A stretch of DNA of 64,000 bases from Nymphalis io. Lineage: Eukaryota; Arthropoda; Insecta; Lepidoptera; Nymphalidae. Position numbers and translations under genes: made by a program. The notes below the pieces were generated by a model, which was not told where the DNA came from, did not search any database, and saw only the letters and a list, made by a program, of their open reading frames with translations. The DNA lies in assembly GCF_905147045.1 (NCBI RefSeq), contig NC_065906.1:8432001-8496000 (forward strand), read 5' to 3'. Below, piece by piece: positions 1-9,379 of this stretch. The first letter of the stretch is position 1; every line of letters begins with the position of its first letter.

Positions 1-81
1 TTTTTTAAGTTTTAACATGGCTTGTATTTTTTCAATTAAAATACCAAATTGAAATAGGAAATCTAAATTAAAATTTAACCA

Positions 82-669
82 TCATTGTAATTTATACGAC
101 GATTTAAGTAACATAACGACTTCATTTTTTTTTATATTGAGCAAATTTAAAAATTTCTTGCTTAGTGTTTTTTCCATGTCTACTTTTAAACTTAAAAATT
201 CTTCTGTATCGTTCAAGCATTTTTGATATTCTTTTTGAATATTTTCAAATTTAGATTTATAGTTGCTTATTTTGTTACATAAATGCCTATTCAAAGCTAG
301 TGAAATATCAATCAAATCTAAACGGGTAATGTTTGGAGAAGTTTCTAATTCTACAGGTAAGAAGCCTTCGATTATTACTGATTCGTTTTGTTTTCTTTTC
401 CAATAAAAGAAACCACTTTTTAACTCATAGATATAATCTTCCCTATATTCCGATAAACACCTTTTTATACTAGCAATATATTCTTTTTCAGGCATTTGCA
501 AATTTTTACTGAATCCTGTCAGTCGATGTGCCGAGAACTTTCCTTTCCAAACATTATCATCGTGGTATATGAAAATTTCAAAGGATTTTGATTGCCATCC
601 TATTAATATGTAAAGCGGCCCGTTGTGAGTAAGTAATTTTGTTACAGTGATGGCATCTTCCAGTTCCAT
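82..669 (-). CDS. XRCC4: Probable XRCC4 homologue (non-homologous end joining scaffold)
   Basis: A 195-aa single-exon ORF starts at the ATG whose complement is 667-669 and ends in TGA at 82-84. Its layout matches XRCC4. Residues 1 to about 115 look like the beta-sandwich head, including a DDNVWKGKFS segment comparable to the DGHSAW-G-VS region of vertebrate XRCC4. From about 125 a charged helix begins (KISNYKSKFENIQKEYQ). A segment at about 163-190 (KTLSKKFLNLLNIKKNEV) resembles the ligase IV-binding coiled coil. In the family, XRCC4 dimers hold DNA ligase IV and XLF at double-strand breaks in the nucleus. The protein stops just after the ligase-binding region, so the long acidic tail of vertebrate XRCC4 is missing. 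No obvious AATAAA follows before the window edge, so the 3' end is not fully defined. It is divergent from RRP36. Assignment rests on remembered family features, not on a search. Confidence 0.72.
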   Translation of the reverse strand: MELEDAITVTKLLTHNGPLYILIGWQSKSFEIFIYHDDNVWKGKFSAHRLTGFSKNLQMPEKEYIASIKRCLSEYREDYIYELKSGFFYWKRKQNESVIIEGFLPVELETSPNITRLDLIDISLALNRHLCNKISNYKSKFENIQKEYQKCLNDTEEFLSLKVDMEKTLSKKFLNLLNIKKNEVVMLLKSSYKLQ

Positions 670-1201
670 ATCTTCTTATTTTAGAAGGATATTAATTCGG
701 AGAAACATTAATTTATTTAGATGCATATTGTAAGCCGGTTTTGAGTACGTCTTGATGACATTTGATGAATTGTTGTTACTTTTCAAAATTAGATAATTAT
801 ATTATGATTGAATAAAAAGTTGAACTGATTGATTGAATAAAAACTAAAAGTATAAAGCTTAAAACTTTTTTCGTATATAAATGACATTGAAAGAAAATTT
901 ATCCCTTCATTCGATGCAAAATGTTCGTTTTACTTTACTTGATATTTATAAAATATTCTTAAAGTCAAAATTACATTTTACATTTTGATTGTTGCTTTTA
1001 TATTAAGTCAAAAAAAAAACTGACATTGACAATAAATCTGTCGGAATTTAGGAATAGGTTAACAAAGTGTATACAATATTACTATCACTATATAATATGC
1101 GTTTTTGTTTTTCAATATTATATTGAAGTTAATAAATACCGTTATCCATTTTTTTAGTACAAGTCATAAACTCTGGGTAGTAGTTTGAAATTATAAAAAA
1201 T
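670..1201. promoter_or_regulatory. Divergent intergenic region between XRCC4-like and RRP36 genes
   Basis: This 532-bp AT-rich spacer separates the two divergent start codons and must hold both promoters and 5' UTRs. I see no clear TATA box at a sensible distance for either gene, which fits housekeeping-type promoters. No repeat family was recognised in it. Confidence 0.5.
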
Positions 1202-4200
1202 ATGAAAGACAGCGTTGAATGTATTAATAATTCTGATGAGGAACAAGACGATGAGCGTGTAAGTAATAGCCAAAGTTCGACGAACACATGATCGTAATAA
1301 CTTATAAAATGCGTTACGTTAATATAAAAAGTTACACATTTCAGATAGCTATAAAAAAAGAATTGTCTTCACTATCCTTTGAAGCTCTTCAGAAACTAAA
1401 GGAGAAAGTTGGGTCGAAAGTATATAAACAAGCTATATTTGGAGAAAATAAAAAAGTTCCCAATGCACCAAAAGTCTTTAAGAGAGAAAATAAAAACAGG
1501 CCGAGAGAGATGAGCTCGAAGAGGCCGGTGCCAATGTTACAAGAGGTTGTTACTATTAAGAAAAAAGAAATTCGGGATCCAAGGTTAATATTCATATAAA
1601 ACAAGGTTTTAATATAGTGCATGCAGTGCACTATACAGCAGGTTTTGTTATAATTTTTATAAAAAACTCTTTTTATTTAAGTTAAAATAGTTACACTATG
1701 TAAAACGTAACGTAACAGCCTGTGAATGTCCCACTGCTGGGCTAAAGGCCTCCTCTCCTCTTTTTGAAGAGAAGGTTTGGAGGTTATTCCACCACGCTGC
1801 TCCAATGCGGGTTGGTGGAATACACATGTGGCAGAATTTCAGTGAAATTAGACACATGCAGGTTTCCTCACGATGTTTTCCTTCACCGTAAAGCACGAGA
1901 TGAATTATAAACACAAATTAAGCACATGAAAATTCAGTGGTGCTTGCCCGGGTTTGAACCCACGATCATCGGTTAAGATTCACATGTTCTTACCACTGGG
2001 CCATCTCGGCTCTTACACTATGTACAAAATGTATATAATTGATACCATAGCAAATTATATAACTTTACAGATTTGATCCGTTATGTGGCACTTTTGATAA
2101 GAAGGAATTTTCTGAAAACTATGGGTTTCTCTCCAACATTCGTATAAATGATATCAAAGCTATAAGAGCAGAATTGAAGAAAACAACAGATCCTGAAAAA
2201 GAACAGAGTCTGAGAAGGCTATTGCAGCGTTTGAATGATCAACACAAAGACAGCAAAAAGAAGAAAAAAGAGAGAGATGTATTACAAAAACAAAAGGATG
2301 AAGTTGATTCAGATTTCAGAACTGGAAAGCACCCACACTTCAAAAATAAATGTAAGATTTTTTTTTATATAAAACTAAACAATCACACAAAATTTCATGT
2401 AGCAGTTTTTGTCAGTCACTTTGTTTCTGTAAGTTTTTTTTCTAGTTAAAAGTAACCTGTATTTCTCTATGGCCAATGAACTACCTCTGTGCAAAATTAC
2501 TTTGTTTCATTGCCTGTGTTGCTGTGTGAAAGCAAGACAAACCCGAGTAACACACTTCATATTCTTTAAGCAAGCTGTAGAAAAATTTCTTTGTTATTTG
2601 GTTCATTAAAAAATCCTTATTTCTGTTCATGTTTGAATATTAACAACATTATGGTAATATTAAAACAGTACAATAAAAGCTAATTGACTCACATTAATAA
2701 GAATTTTTATGCCATTTTTAAAGGTTTGGTAGCTCAAATAGAAGTAAAAACATTAACATTTTTTACATGGTTATAACAAAAAAAAAACTGACTGCCTCGT
2801 TGGTCTAGTGGCTTGATGTAAGGCTGCAAACCCGGGCCAGTAAAAAGTTATTGGGTTTTTCGGTCAGAAAATTCACAGTGGCAGCCCGGATTTTGGACGT
2901 TGGGAGTGTGTACTCTCCCGTGCCTCGTAAAGCCGTTGGTCATGTGCCTAAACTCTTTCCTCCTAAATATCACCTACGTAGTTTACGCTAATCTCGCTTG
3001 AGATTGGCTGCCCATGGCCAAAATCGGTCTGGAGGACATTATTATTATTATGGTTATAACAACAGAAATACACACAAAAAGATTACCTTAATTGTTTAGT
3101 TTTTACATTATGTATATTTACAAAATTAATATACCATATATGCATCCTATATGCTGATTAATAAAACACAAGTTTGATAATCTTATATAAATTTATTTGG
3201 TTATATGGTTGTAACATTTAATTGGTATTAACCAATATTATTGGTATAGTCATTATGAAGAAATTTTAAGATTAACATGTCCATTTTTACAATGTGTAGG
3301 AGTAGAAAAAACTTTGATGAAATCAGACCAAATCTAAAATGTTAGAACTATTAGGTCCTTACATATGAAATTGGCGTTTTGTACGGGAATAATATAAAGT
3401 CAATTTTTTTTTTGTAAAATATATTTAATTAATCAAAGTATGCACCGTTGTTACCTATGCACTTTTGCCATCTCATAGGTAGTTCATTGATCCCTTTACT
3501 AAAAAAACCGAGAGGGCGAGAATCAATAAACTCTTTGAAGGTGGTTTGGACTGCCGCATGGGAGTTGAATTTTTTTCTTTGTAAGAAGTTGTCTAAATTC
3601 CGGAAAAAATGGTAATCTGTTGAAGTAAGGTCCGGGGAGTACGGTGGATGTCTCAGATATTCCAATTGTAGCTCATCTAACTTAGTGGTTGTTTGTTGTG
3701 CAGTGTGTGGTCTTGCGTTGTCGTGAAGCAGCAGTGGCTTAGAGCGATTGACCAATCTCGGTTGTTTAGCCAACCTTTCCCCTCAAAAACAGGAGAGGAG
3801 GCCTTTAGCCCAGCAGTGGGACATTCACAGGCTGTTACGGTTGTTTAGCAGCTAGTTCTTCCTACATGGTTTCCAGTTGGTGACAATAGATATCTGCTGT
3901 CATCGTTTGGCCAGATTTTAGAAAGCTGTAGTGAACGACTTTGGCGCTAGTCGACCAAACACTCACAAGTAACTTTTTCTGAGTCAATTTTCGTTTAGGG
4001 CAGTATTTGGCTGAGTCTCCAGGGTTCAGCCATTTCGACAAGCGCTTTCGATCGTACAGTATCCACTTTTCATCACAAGAAACACAGCAATCGACGCGTG
4101 TTTGCAAGTTCGATTCACTCAATTCATCGTTCAAATTTTTTTACTTTCCCGATTTGCTTCAAGTGGATCAATACAGTTTTATCACTTACCCCGAAGTACC

Positions 4201-5433
4201 CTGCAGCTATCTCTGAAGTGCTTTGTGATGGATCCGCTTCCACAATAGCCTTTAATTCTTCATTTTCCACTTTGGTCTCCGGCCGTCCACGGGGTTGGTT
4301 CTGAAGGTCGAAATTTCCAGAATGAAAACGTTGAAACCAAGAACGTACCGTGCTTTCTTTTGCGACACCAGCGCCGTACACATCATTAATCCTTTGAGCT
4401 GTTTCTACAGCACTGGTGCCACGGTAGAACCCGTACTCGTAAATATACCGATATTTCATGTTTTCCATTGTGCGGTAATAAGCGACGCCAAAGAAAAAAA
4501 TAATGAGGAGAAAACAAATGAATGACTGTTTTCAAAACTCAAATGTACCAGAGAAAGGAATTTATAAATTTGAATTTTGAATTCTTAAACAAAGACTCCT
4601 CTTTCCTATTTCAGATCAAAATGGTCAGTACGACAAAACGCTAATTTCATATGTAAGGACCTAATATTTCACAATGCCAACAGTAGGTTTCGACATTTTT
4701 AATGATAGCGAGATAGTTATGCTTTTGTACAACTAAATGATGTCAATTGTTTCACATAACAAAAGTTTTTCATTTATTATTATTTTGCATCAATTTAGTT
4801 ATTTTATATTTTATCAATTAAAGTTTCAACACTATTCTGGTGCAGCGTTGTTGTCTATTCTTCAGCAATGGGGATACATTTAAAAGCTATCTACTGTAAT
4901 TGTAATAATATAAAATTAGATCAGGACAATATAATTTCTGTCAAAGGCTAGCCAACAAGACAATGTAAGCATGTGTTTGCAGTCAGTCTTGCAGTTTTTA
5001 TTCCCGTACTTCCACTGCCTGATGGGATGGCAATTCCATACGTCCAAAGAGTGACCAAGTGCAGGACCAACATACTCACGTTTGCACCAAAACAGTGAAA
5101 TGTAACAATGACAACAATGGCCTGGATTTGAGCTCGAGGCCTTGGGACTTTCTACCTAAAGCAGGCCGTTAAATCGCTGAGACAAAAATAGCAACAAGAT
5201 AGAAGTCAAACTCTATTTTACATATAATGCGATCAATTTCATAAACTCATCATTTGCTTTTAATTTATTGTAATATAAATATTTTTCTTATAGCTGAGTT
5301 ACGCGTCGAGACACTTGTTAAGCAGTATGAAGAATTAAAGAAGAAAGGCACAGGTCGCATCCAGAGACATCTTAAACGCAGACAACAGAAGATTAAAAAA
5401 CGTTCTTTTAGAACTCCAATGGGAGAAAGTTGA
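1202..5433 (+). CDS. RRP36: RRP36 homologue, ribosomal RNA processing protein (4 exons)
   Basis: Exons are 1202-1258, 1345-1583, 2071-2351 and 5294-5433. All junctions are GT-AG, and the joined length of 717 nt gives 238 aa plus TGA. Exon 1 encodes a short acidic N-terminus (NNSDEEQDDER). Exons 2-4 carry family hallmarks: the SKRPVP block, the KKKEIRDPRF-DPLCGTFD junction across intron 2, SENYGFL, and a very basic C-terminus ending RRQQKIKKRSFRTPMGES. RRP36 acts in the nucleolus in early cleavage of the 35S/47S pre-rRNA toward 18S rRNA. Human RRP36 is about 259 aa, so this is full length. Intron 2 carries a SINE, and intron 3 (2352-5293) a second SINE and a mariner element. The exon 2 donor is GTTAAT, a weaker variant. 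Identity is strongly supported by the conserved blocks. Confidence 0.9.
1703..2012 (-). mobile_element. tRNA-derived SINE, family A (Metulj-like), full length
   Basis: On the minus strand it begins with a tRNA-like head (GCCGAGATGGCCCAGTGGT, then a box-B-like GGGTTCAAACC) and ends in the GTGGGACATTCACAGGCTGTTACG tail region. It lies in RRP36 intron 2. A 12-bp target duplication, TTACACTATGTA, flanks it at 1691-1702 and 2013-2024, which defines the ends. The family name is by resemblance to nymphalid Metulj SINEs. Confidence 0.88.
2780..3049 (+). mobile_element. tRNA-derived SINE, family B
   Basis: The tRNA-like head is GCCTCGTTGGTCTAGTGGCT. The body contains CTCCCGTGCCTCGTAAAG and TTGAGATTGGCTGCC, and the tail is (ATT)n. 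A 13-bp target duplication ATGGTTATAACAA is present at 2767-2779 and 3050-3062. It lies in RRP36 intron 3. The box-B region appears damaged, so part of the head is lost compared with the copy at about 17.18 kb. Confidence 0.85.
3429..4468 (-). pseudogene. mariner transposase (DD34D), disrupted
   Basis: Three out-of-frame pieces at 4468-4124, 4134-3862 and 3773-3429 together resemble an almost complete transposase of about 345 aa. The first has the N-terminal helix-turn-helix DNA-binding region and the linker GRPETKV. The second has the first catalytic aspartate in SCDEKW. The third has HDNARPH and YSPDLTSTDYHFF. Counting from the D of HDN to the D of TDYHF gives 34 intervening residues, the mariner DD34D signature. 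It is broken by a frameshift near 4124-4134 and by a SINE fragment insertion after 3773. It cannot make an active enzyme as read. Confidence 0.92.
3771..3837 (+). mobile_element. 5'-truncated SINE A fragment nested in the mariner transposase
   Basis: About 67 bp of the SINE A 3' end (GGCCTTTAGCCCAGCAGTGG, then the ACAGGCTGTTACG tail) interrupts the transposase reading frame. A 12-bp duplication CGGTTGTTTAGC occurs at 3759-3770 and 3838-3849. This shows target-primed insertion after the mariner was in place. Confidence 0.85.
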
Positions 5434-5479
5434 AAATGTTAATTTATGTTATGTACATATGCAGTTATTATGCTGCTAA

Positions 5480-5485
5480 AATAAA
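5480..5485 (+). terminator. Polyadenylation signal of RRP36
   Basis: AATAAA lies 46 bp after the RRP36 stop codon, followed by GT-rich sequence. This is a consistent 3' end for the gene. Confidence 0.7.
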
Positions 5486-5679
5486 GTGGTTAAAATATAT
5501 TCTTTATTTATTTAATCGATCTCGAATCATCTGATTTGCAAAGTGAGTATTTTTTCCGTTTTTGAGTGGGTAAGTCCGTGAATCGATTTTGCATTTTTTC
5601 ACATTATTGATTTGACATTCGAAAGAAAAAAACACGGCATTGCTTAACATATCACCCGCACAGCAACATTAGTAAGTTA

Positions 5680-5702
5680 GAGTAAGTAAGTAAGTAAGAG
5701 TA
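5680..5702. repeat. (GTAA)n microsatellite
   Basis: A short GTAA/AGTA tandem run lies between the RRP36 3' end and gene A. The remainder of 5500-5900 is AT-rich with no recognised repeat. Confidence 0.6.
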
Positions 5703-5903
5703 TAGATACAGATTTTTTAGGTAAATAAAGAGAAAAAGTTTTAAGTAACAGTTTTATATTTTAAGACTGGTAGGACTTATAGTATGCAAGTCTTATAAAG
5801 TATATTTTGTACATTTTCAGCTAAACTAAGAAAAGTTTAGGTATAAATATATAAATTAATGAGAGAATTTCAATTCTCTTCCATCCATCGAATGTGGTGG
5901 CCA

Positions 5904-8518
5904 TTACTGGAACAGGCAGCCCAAATTCCAGGGTTTGTCGATGTAGTAAATGTGCATGGTAATTAATCCAGGGTTATCCGCCAATTTATAAAGACATTCA
6001 GGTCCGTGGGGAACAATAACCTGAAAAGTTATAAATATATATTTTTTAATTTAGGCTATTCGTTTGTTTTATGGTTTTGGCCAAATAGTAGACTTTAAAA
6101 AAAAATGATCCTTTTAAAAGTGATACCTAATTTTGGAGTTTGTCTAATACTAAACACATTTATATTGTTCTCAGCTAATTGCTATTAATGTAAACAAAGA
6201 AATTATTACAATTTCTTTGTTTACATAAGATGTGTTAAGTTTATCTATACATATAGGTGTTGATATGCTTTTTGCTTTAAATAGTAAAAAAAGGTTTTTT
6301 AACGTATTTTATTTCAATTTAATGCAGTTAATTAGAACTTTAACAAATAACTTTATTAAAGATATTTATGTATCGGCAAATCGTATTGCAAATTTTGAGA
6401 GAAGGGAAACGAGATGTTCCCTAAATTTTTGACACAATAAATAAAAATTGTGCCAGTTACAAATGTGCTAGAAGACAAAATTATTTACCTTGACAGCTAG
6501 CCTAGGAGGTCTTTCAAACCAGTCACGTGAATTTGGCTCGATAGGCAGTTTTCCGAAGACGACGAAGCCGGTTCCAACCAAATCGCCGGAGTGGACGAGG
6601 GGGAACCATGGGTACAAGGTATCAGCCTGGCAGGGGGTCGATTCAGACATGTTGTAATAGTAGTGACGACCTAAAACATAACGCTTATATTTATTTCGTG
6701 TCAGTGATGTTAAATCATTTGGCTAAAATGGTTTGATATTGGCATGATGATGGCGCCTTCCAGCAGTGGTCGAAGTCTAACTAGAAAATTAATATGTAGG
6801 TATATTTATTTCATACCCATCCAAGGAATGCAGGCCTGCTTAGTATAGATGCTGTTCTCAATGTCACTAGTCTTGCTAGATACTTTATCCAAACTTCCGT
6901 GGAACCCGGTCAACCAGACAGCATCTTGTTGCAAAAGCTTACTAGAATCGTACAATGCAAGACGATCAGCAGCGCTCAATTGAAGATACTCTGTAATTAC
7001 GGGAGTCAGTAGTTAATTTCTTGTTTATTTATCATCACGTATAAGATACGAATATTGGGCAAGTAGGATTATATACATATACGCAAATCGAACCAAATCC
7101 TTCTATATTTTTGGTTAAGAAATTTAATTAGATGACATTTTCCTCGAAACAATAACAATAATGATCTCCGGATCGATTTGGGGTGTGTGTGTAACCATTT
7201 ATTGTATTACATAATAATGTTCACTTACTACTGAATTAAAATTAAAACGGCTAGATAACTGGTGCTACGTCTAACACCAGTTTTTATACAAATATCAACT
7301 TATAGATATGAATAAAATGTATCTACACTAACCTTCTGATACGAAAAATTGTGAGATAGCCCAGAATTTCCTAATTTCTCCTGTAGGAATTGCAGGTACC
7401 CATTCCACGAAACCTTGGGTTGCCCAGTCATAAACTCCCTCTGTGAATTTATCTTGAGGTAGCTAAAAAATTTATAAAACATAATATTACTGGAACTTAC
7501 GATTGGACAATGTTTCTTTTTCTTTAAATATCAGTAATCAGGTAAGATTTGTCGAAAGATTTTAATCGTTGGTTTAATTGATATTATCAGCACAAATACA
7601 ACAAATTTATATCTAAGAGTACTTATGAACTCAAACCTAGAAAGGAAAATGTTTATGTGTACATATTAAAGGCGCAGCTACCGTGGGACAAGATTCATTC
7701 TGTTAATTTCCTTCCATCATTCACTAGCTTTATCTTTTTTTAAGGATTTACTAACATTGATATTTTAATAATGACTTTTAAAAGATTACTTCGATCATTT
7801 TAAAATAGTAAACGTTAAACTATGAATCACAATTGAAAAGTGATATAATTTACTACTTACTGCTACTTGTAATCCAGCTACAAAGCCGTTGTCATCATAG
7901 TATGCGCAGAAAATGAGATCGGAGTGGCAGTAAAGGACAAGGGATTCCCGAGCGCCGGGAGCTCGCTGTGTGAGCGTCCAGCGCTGGATGACGGCCGCAG
8001 CTATTGTGCGGGGCACGTCGAAAAAGAAGTCATTGCCAAGGTTGAAACCAACGTTGAATTTCACTGCAAAAGATAAATGAAGCACGCTGTTAATTTTGAG
8101 TCTAACTAAAAATACCTGCATATATATTTTTAAATTAACCCACGTGATAATTTCATAAACACACATATTATGTATATAAATAAGTCTGTACATAATTATA
8201 CACTATTTTTTTAAATGAGAAAAAAAGAACCTTGCTTATATCAGTAAAATAATCATAAAACTCGTTTATGTATTTTCTGATAAAAACCACAAACATACAG
8301 ACATATGGAGGAAAAATGAATACCTTCCTCTTTTGAAATATATTATTAGAAATAAAACAACTCACCTCTGAAGCCTACATCATGCGCTGACACTGGAAAA
8401 TACAATAAGTTTATTAATATTTCATAATTTGTACATAAAATATTAATACAATAATATATTCATTTTAAAATTTACCGCACGCCACGGCGAGCCCAAGGAA
8501 TAGCAGTAACCCTTTCAT
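5904..8518 (-). CDS. Secreted protein of unrecognised family, gene A of a tandem pair (7 exons)
   Basis: Exons, in minus-strand order: 8518-8476, 8392-8366, 8063-7861, 7462-7333, 6990-6817, 6670-6489 and 6020-5904. All introns are GT-AG, and the joined frame gives 291 aa and TAA. Residues 1-14 form a hydrophobic signal peptide (MKGLLLFLGLAVAC). Exon 2 is only 27 nt. Features shared with gene B are a CX6C pair before DDNGFVAGLQVA, the motif ACIPWMG, a HYYYNM segment, a cysteine before LYPWFPLVHSG, GTGFVVFGKL, RDWFE, PECLYKLA, and HIYYIDKPW followed by a cysteine. The cysteines suggest disulfides in a secreted globular domain. I cannot name the family or give a function. It ends at GCLFQ, where gene B continues for 35 more residues, so its C-terminus looks shortened. 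Confidence 0.85.
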
Positions 8519-8566
8519 GATTAAGATTGGCACTGCACTGGTTGTAATGAGGGCAAAAATCAATCC

Positions 8567-8574
8567 TATATATA
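8567..8574 (-). promoter_or_regulatory. TATA box of gene A
   Basis: TATATATA on the minus strand lies 49 bp upstream of the ATG. A CAGT initiator-like tetramer (8540-8537) sits about 27-30 nt downstream of the box. This suggests a focused, possibly tissue-regulated promoter and a short 5' UTR of about 20 nt. Confidence 0.65.
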
Positions 8575-8804
8575 CTTTTTACTAATCCCGCTTGTTAATC
8601 ACGCCCGATAAAGTATCAGTACCACCGGATTGTTTGATTCTAGGATGTGACAATACGAAATGTAATTTCCGATGAGTACATTTATTTAATGATTTTGTTT
8701 ATTATTGTAAAATAAAACAAAATAAAATTATTGTCTAATGTTATTTCACATTATTAACAATTGATTTCAAATTAAAAACTCATATATAACAAACAATCTA
8801 TATT

Positions 8805-9010
8805 ATATAATACTAGGTTTCAGCGGCTTCGCCCGTGTCGAATTGACAAAAATTTTTTTTTCAGCTATTTTTTGTTACTTTTTTTCAGGTTCAACTAATT
8901 TTAAAGTATAGTTATAAAATATTTGGAATATATAAATATAGCGTTTGGACTCTACTACCACTTACCATCAGGTGGAGTAGAGTCATTTGCCATCCCGGGG
9001 CATATAAAAA
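8805..9010. repeat. Degenerate interspersed repeat pieces
   Basis: ACTAGGTTTCAGCGGCTTCG near 8812 is an inverted end of the Helitron-like units seen elsewhere in the window. The segment CTACCACTTACCATCAGGTG near 8957 with an A-rich tail near 9007 resembles a LINE 3' end. Both are too eroded to classify. I see nothing further in 9010-9380. Confidence 0.45.
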
Positions 9011-9379
9011 AAAAATTTAAATTATGATTTCAATAAGCTCATAATTACTACTTAGCAGAGACCTCAGACTTTTCAAAGTTTTTTATTAAGTAGTAATTTT
9101 TTGATGGCTTTAACGGTGAAGGAAACTCCTCAGGAAACCTGTATAGCGGCATTCGCTCTCAAGCAATATGATATATGTATGTATTTATTACTTATAAGAC
9201 AAAATAATTCACTTATATATAAGAGGATAATTTAAATTAAAACAAAATGTATTTCAATTTTTTTCATTTATTGATGAATGAAATATTCTAAACTACACTA
9301 ATGGTTTACAACGGCTACAAAACAAGAATAAAAATTTTCAAAACTGCTTTGCCTTGCTGTATTGAATTGCTTTATGTTT

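Larger units (their letters stand above)
3351..4664 (-). mobile_element. mariner-family DNA transposon, defective
   Basis: Terminal inverted repeats begin TTAGGTCCTTACATATGAAA at 3351 and, reverse-complemented, at 4664. Each end is flanked by TA (3349-3350 and 4665-4666). Length is 1314 bp, or about 1235 bp without the nested SINE piece and its duplicated target, which is normal for mariner. It sits in RRP36 intron 3 in antisense orientation. The two terminal repeats differ at a few positions (for example TTGGCG against TTAGCG), so this is not a fresh copy. The subfamily was not determined. Confidence 0.93.

Noticed and set aside
1696..2012. tRNA gene candidates at SINE heads (also about 2.79, 12.58, 16.50, 17.18, 48.58 and 52.60 kb)
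   Set aside because: Box A/B-like motifs are followed by SINE bodies and, in several cases, target duplications. No complete cloverleaf was visible.
7795..8193. 132-codon minus-strand ORF
   Set aside because: Its middle part is exon 3 of gene A in the correct frame, but both ends read through introns. The spliced model explains it better.
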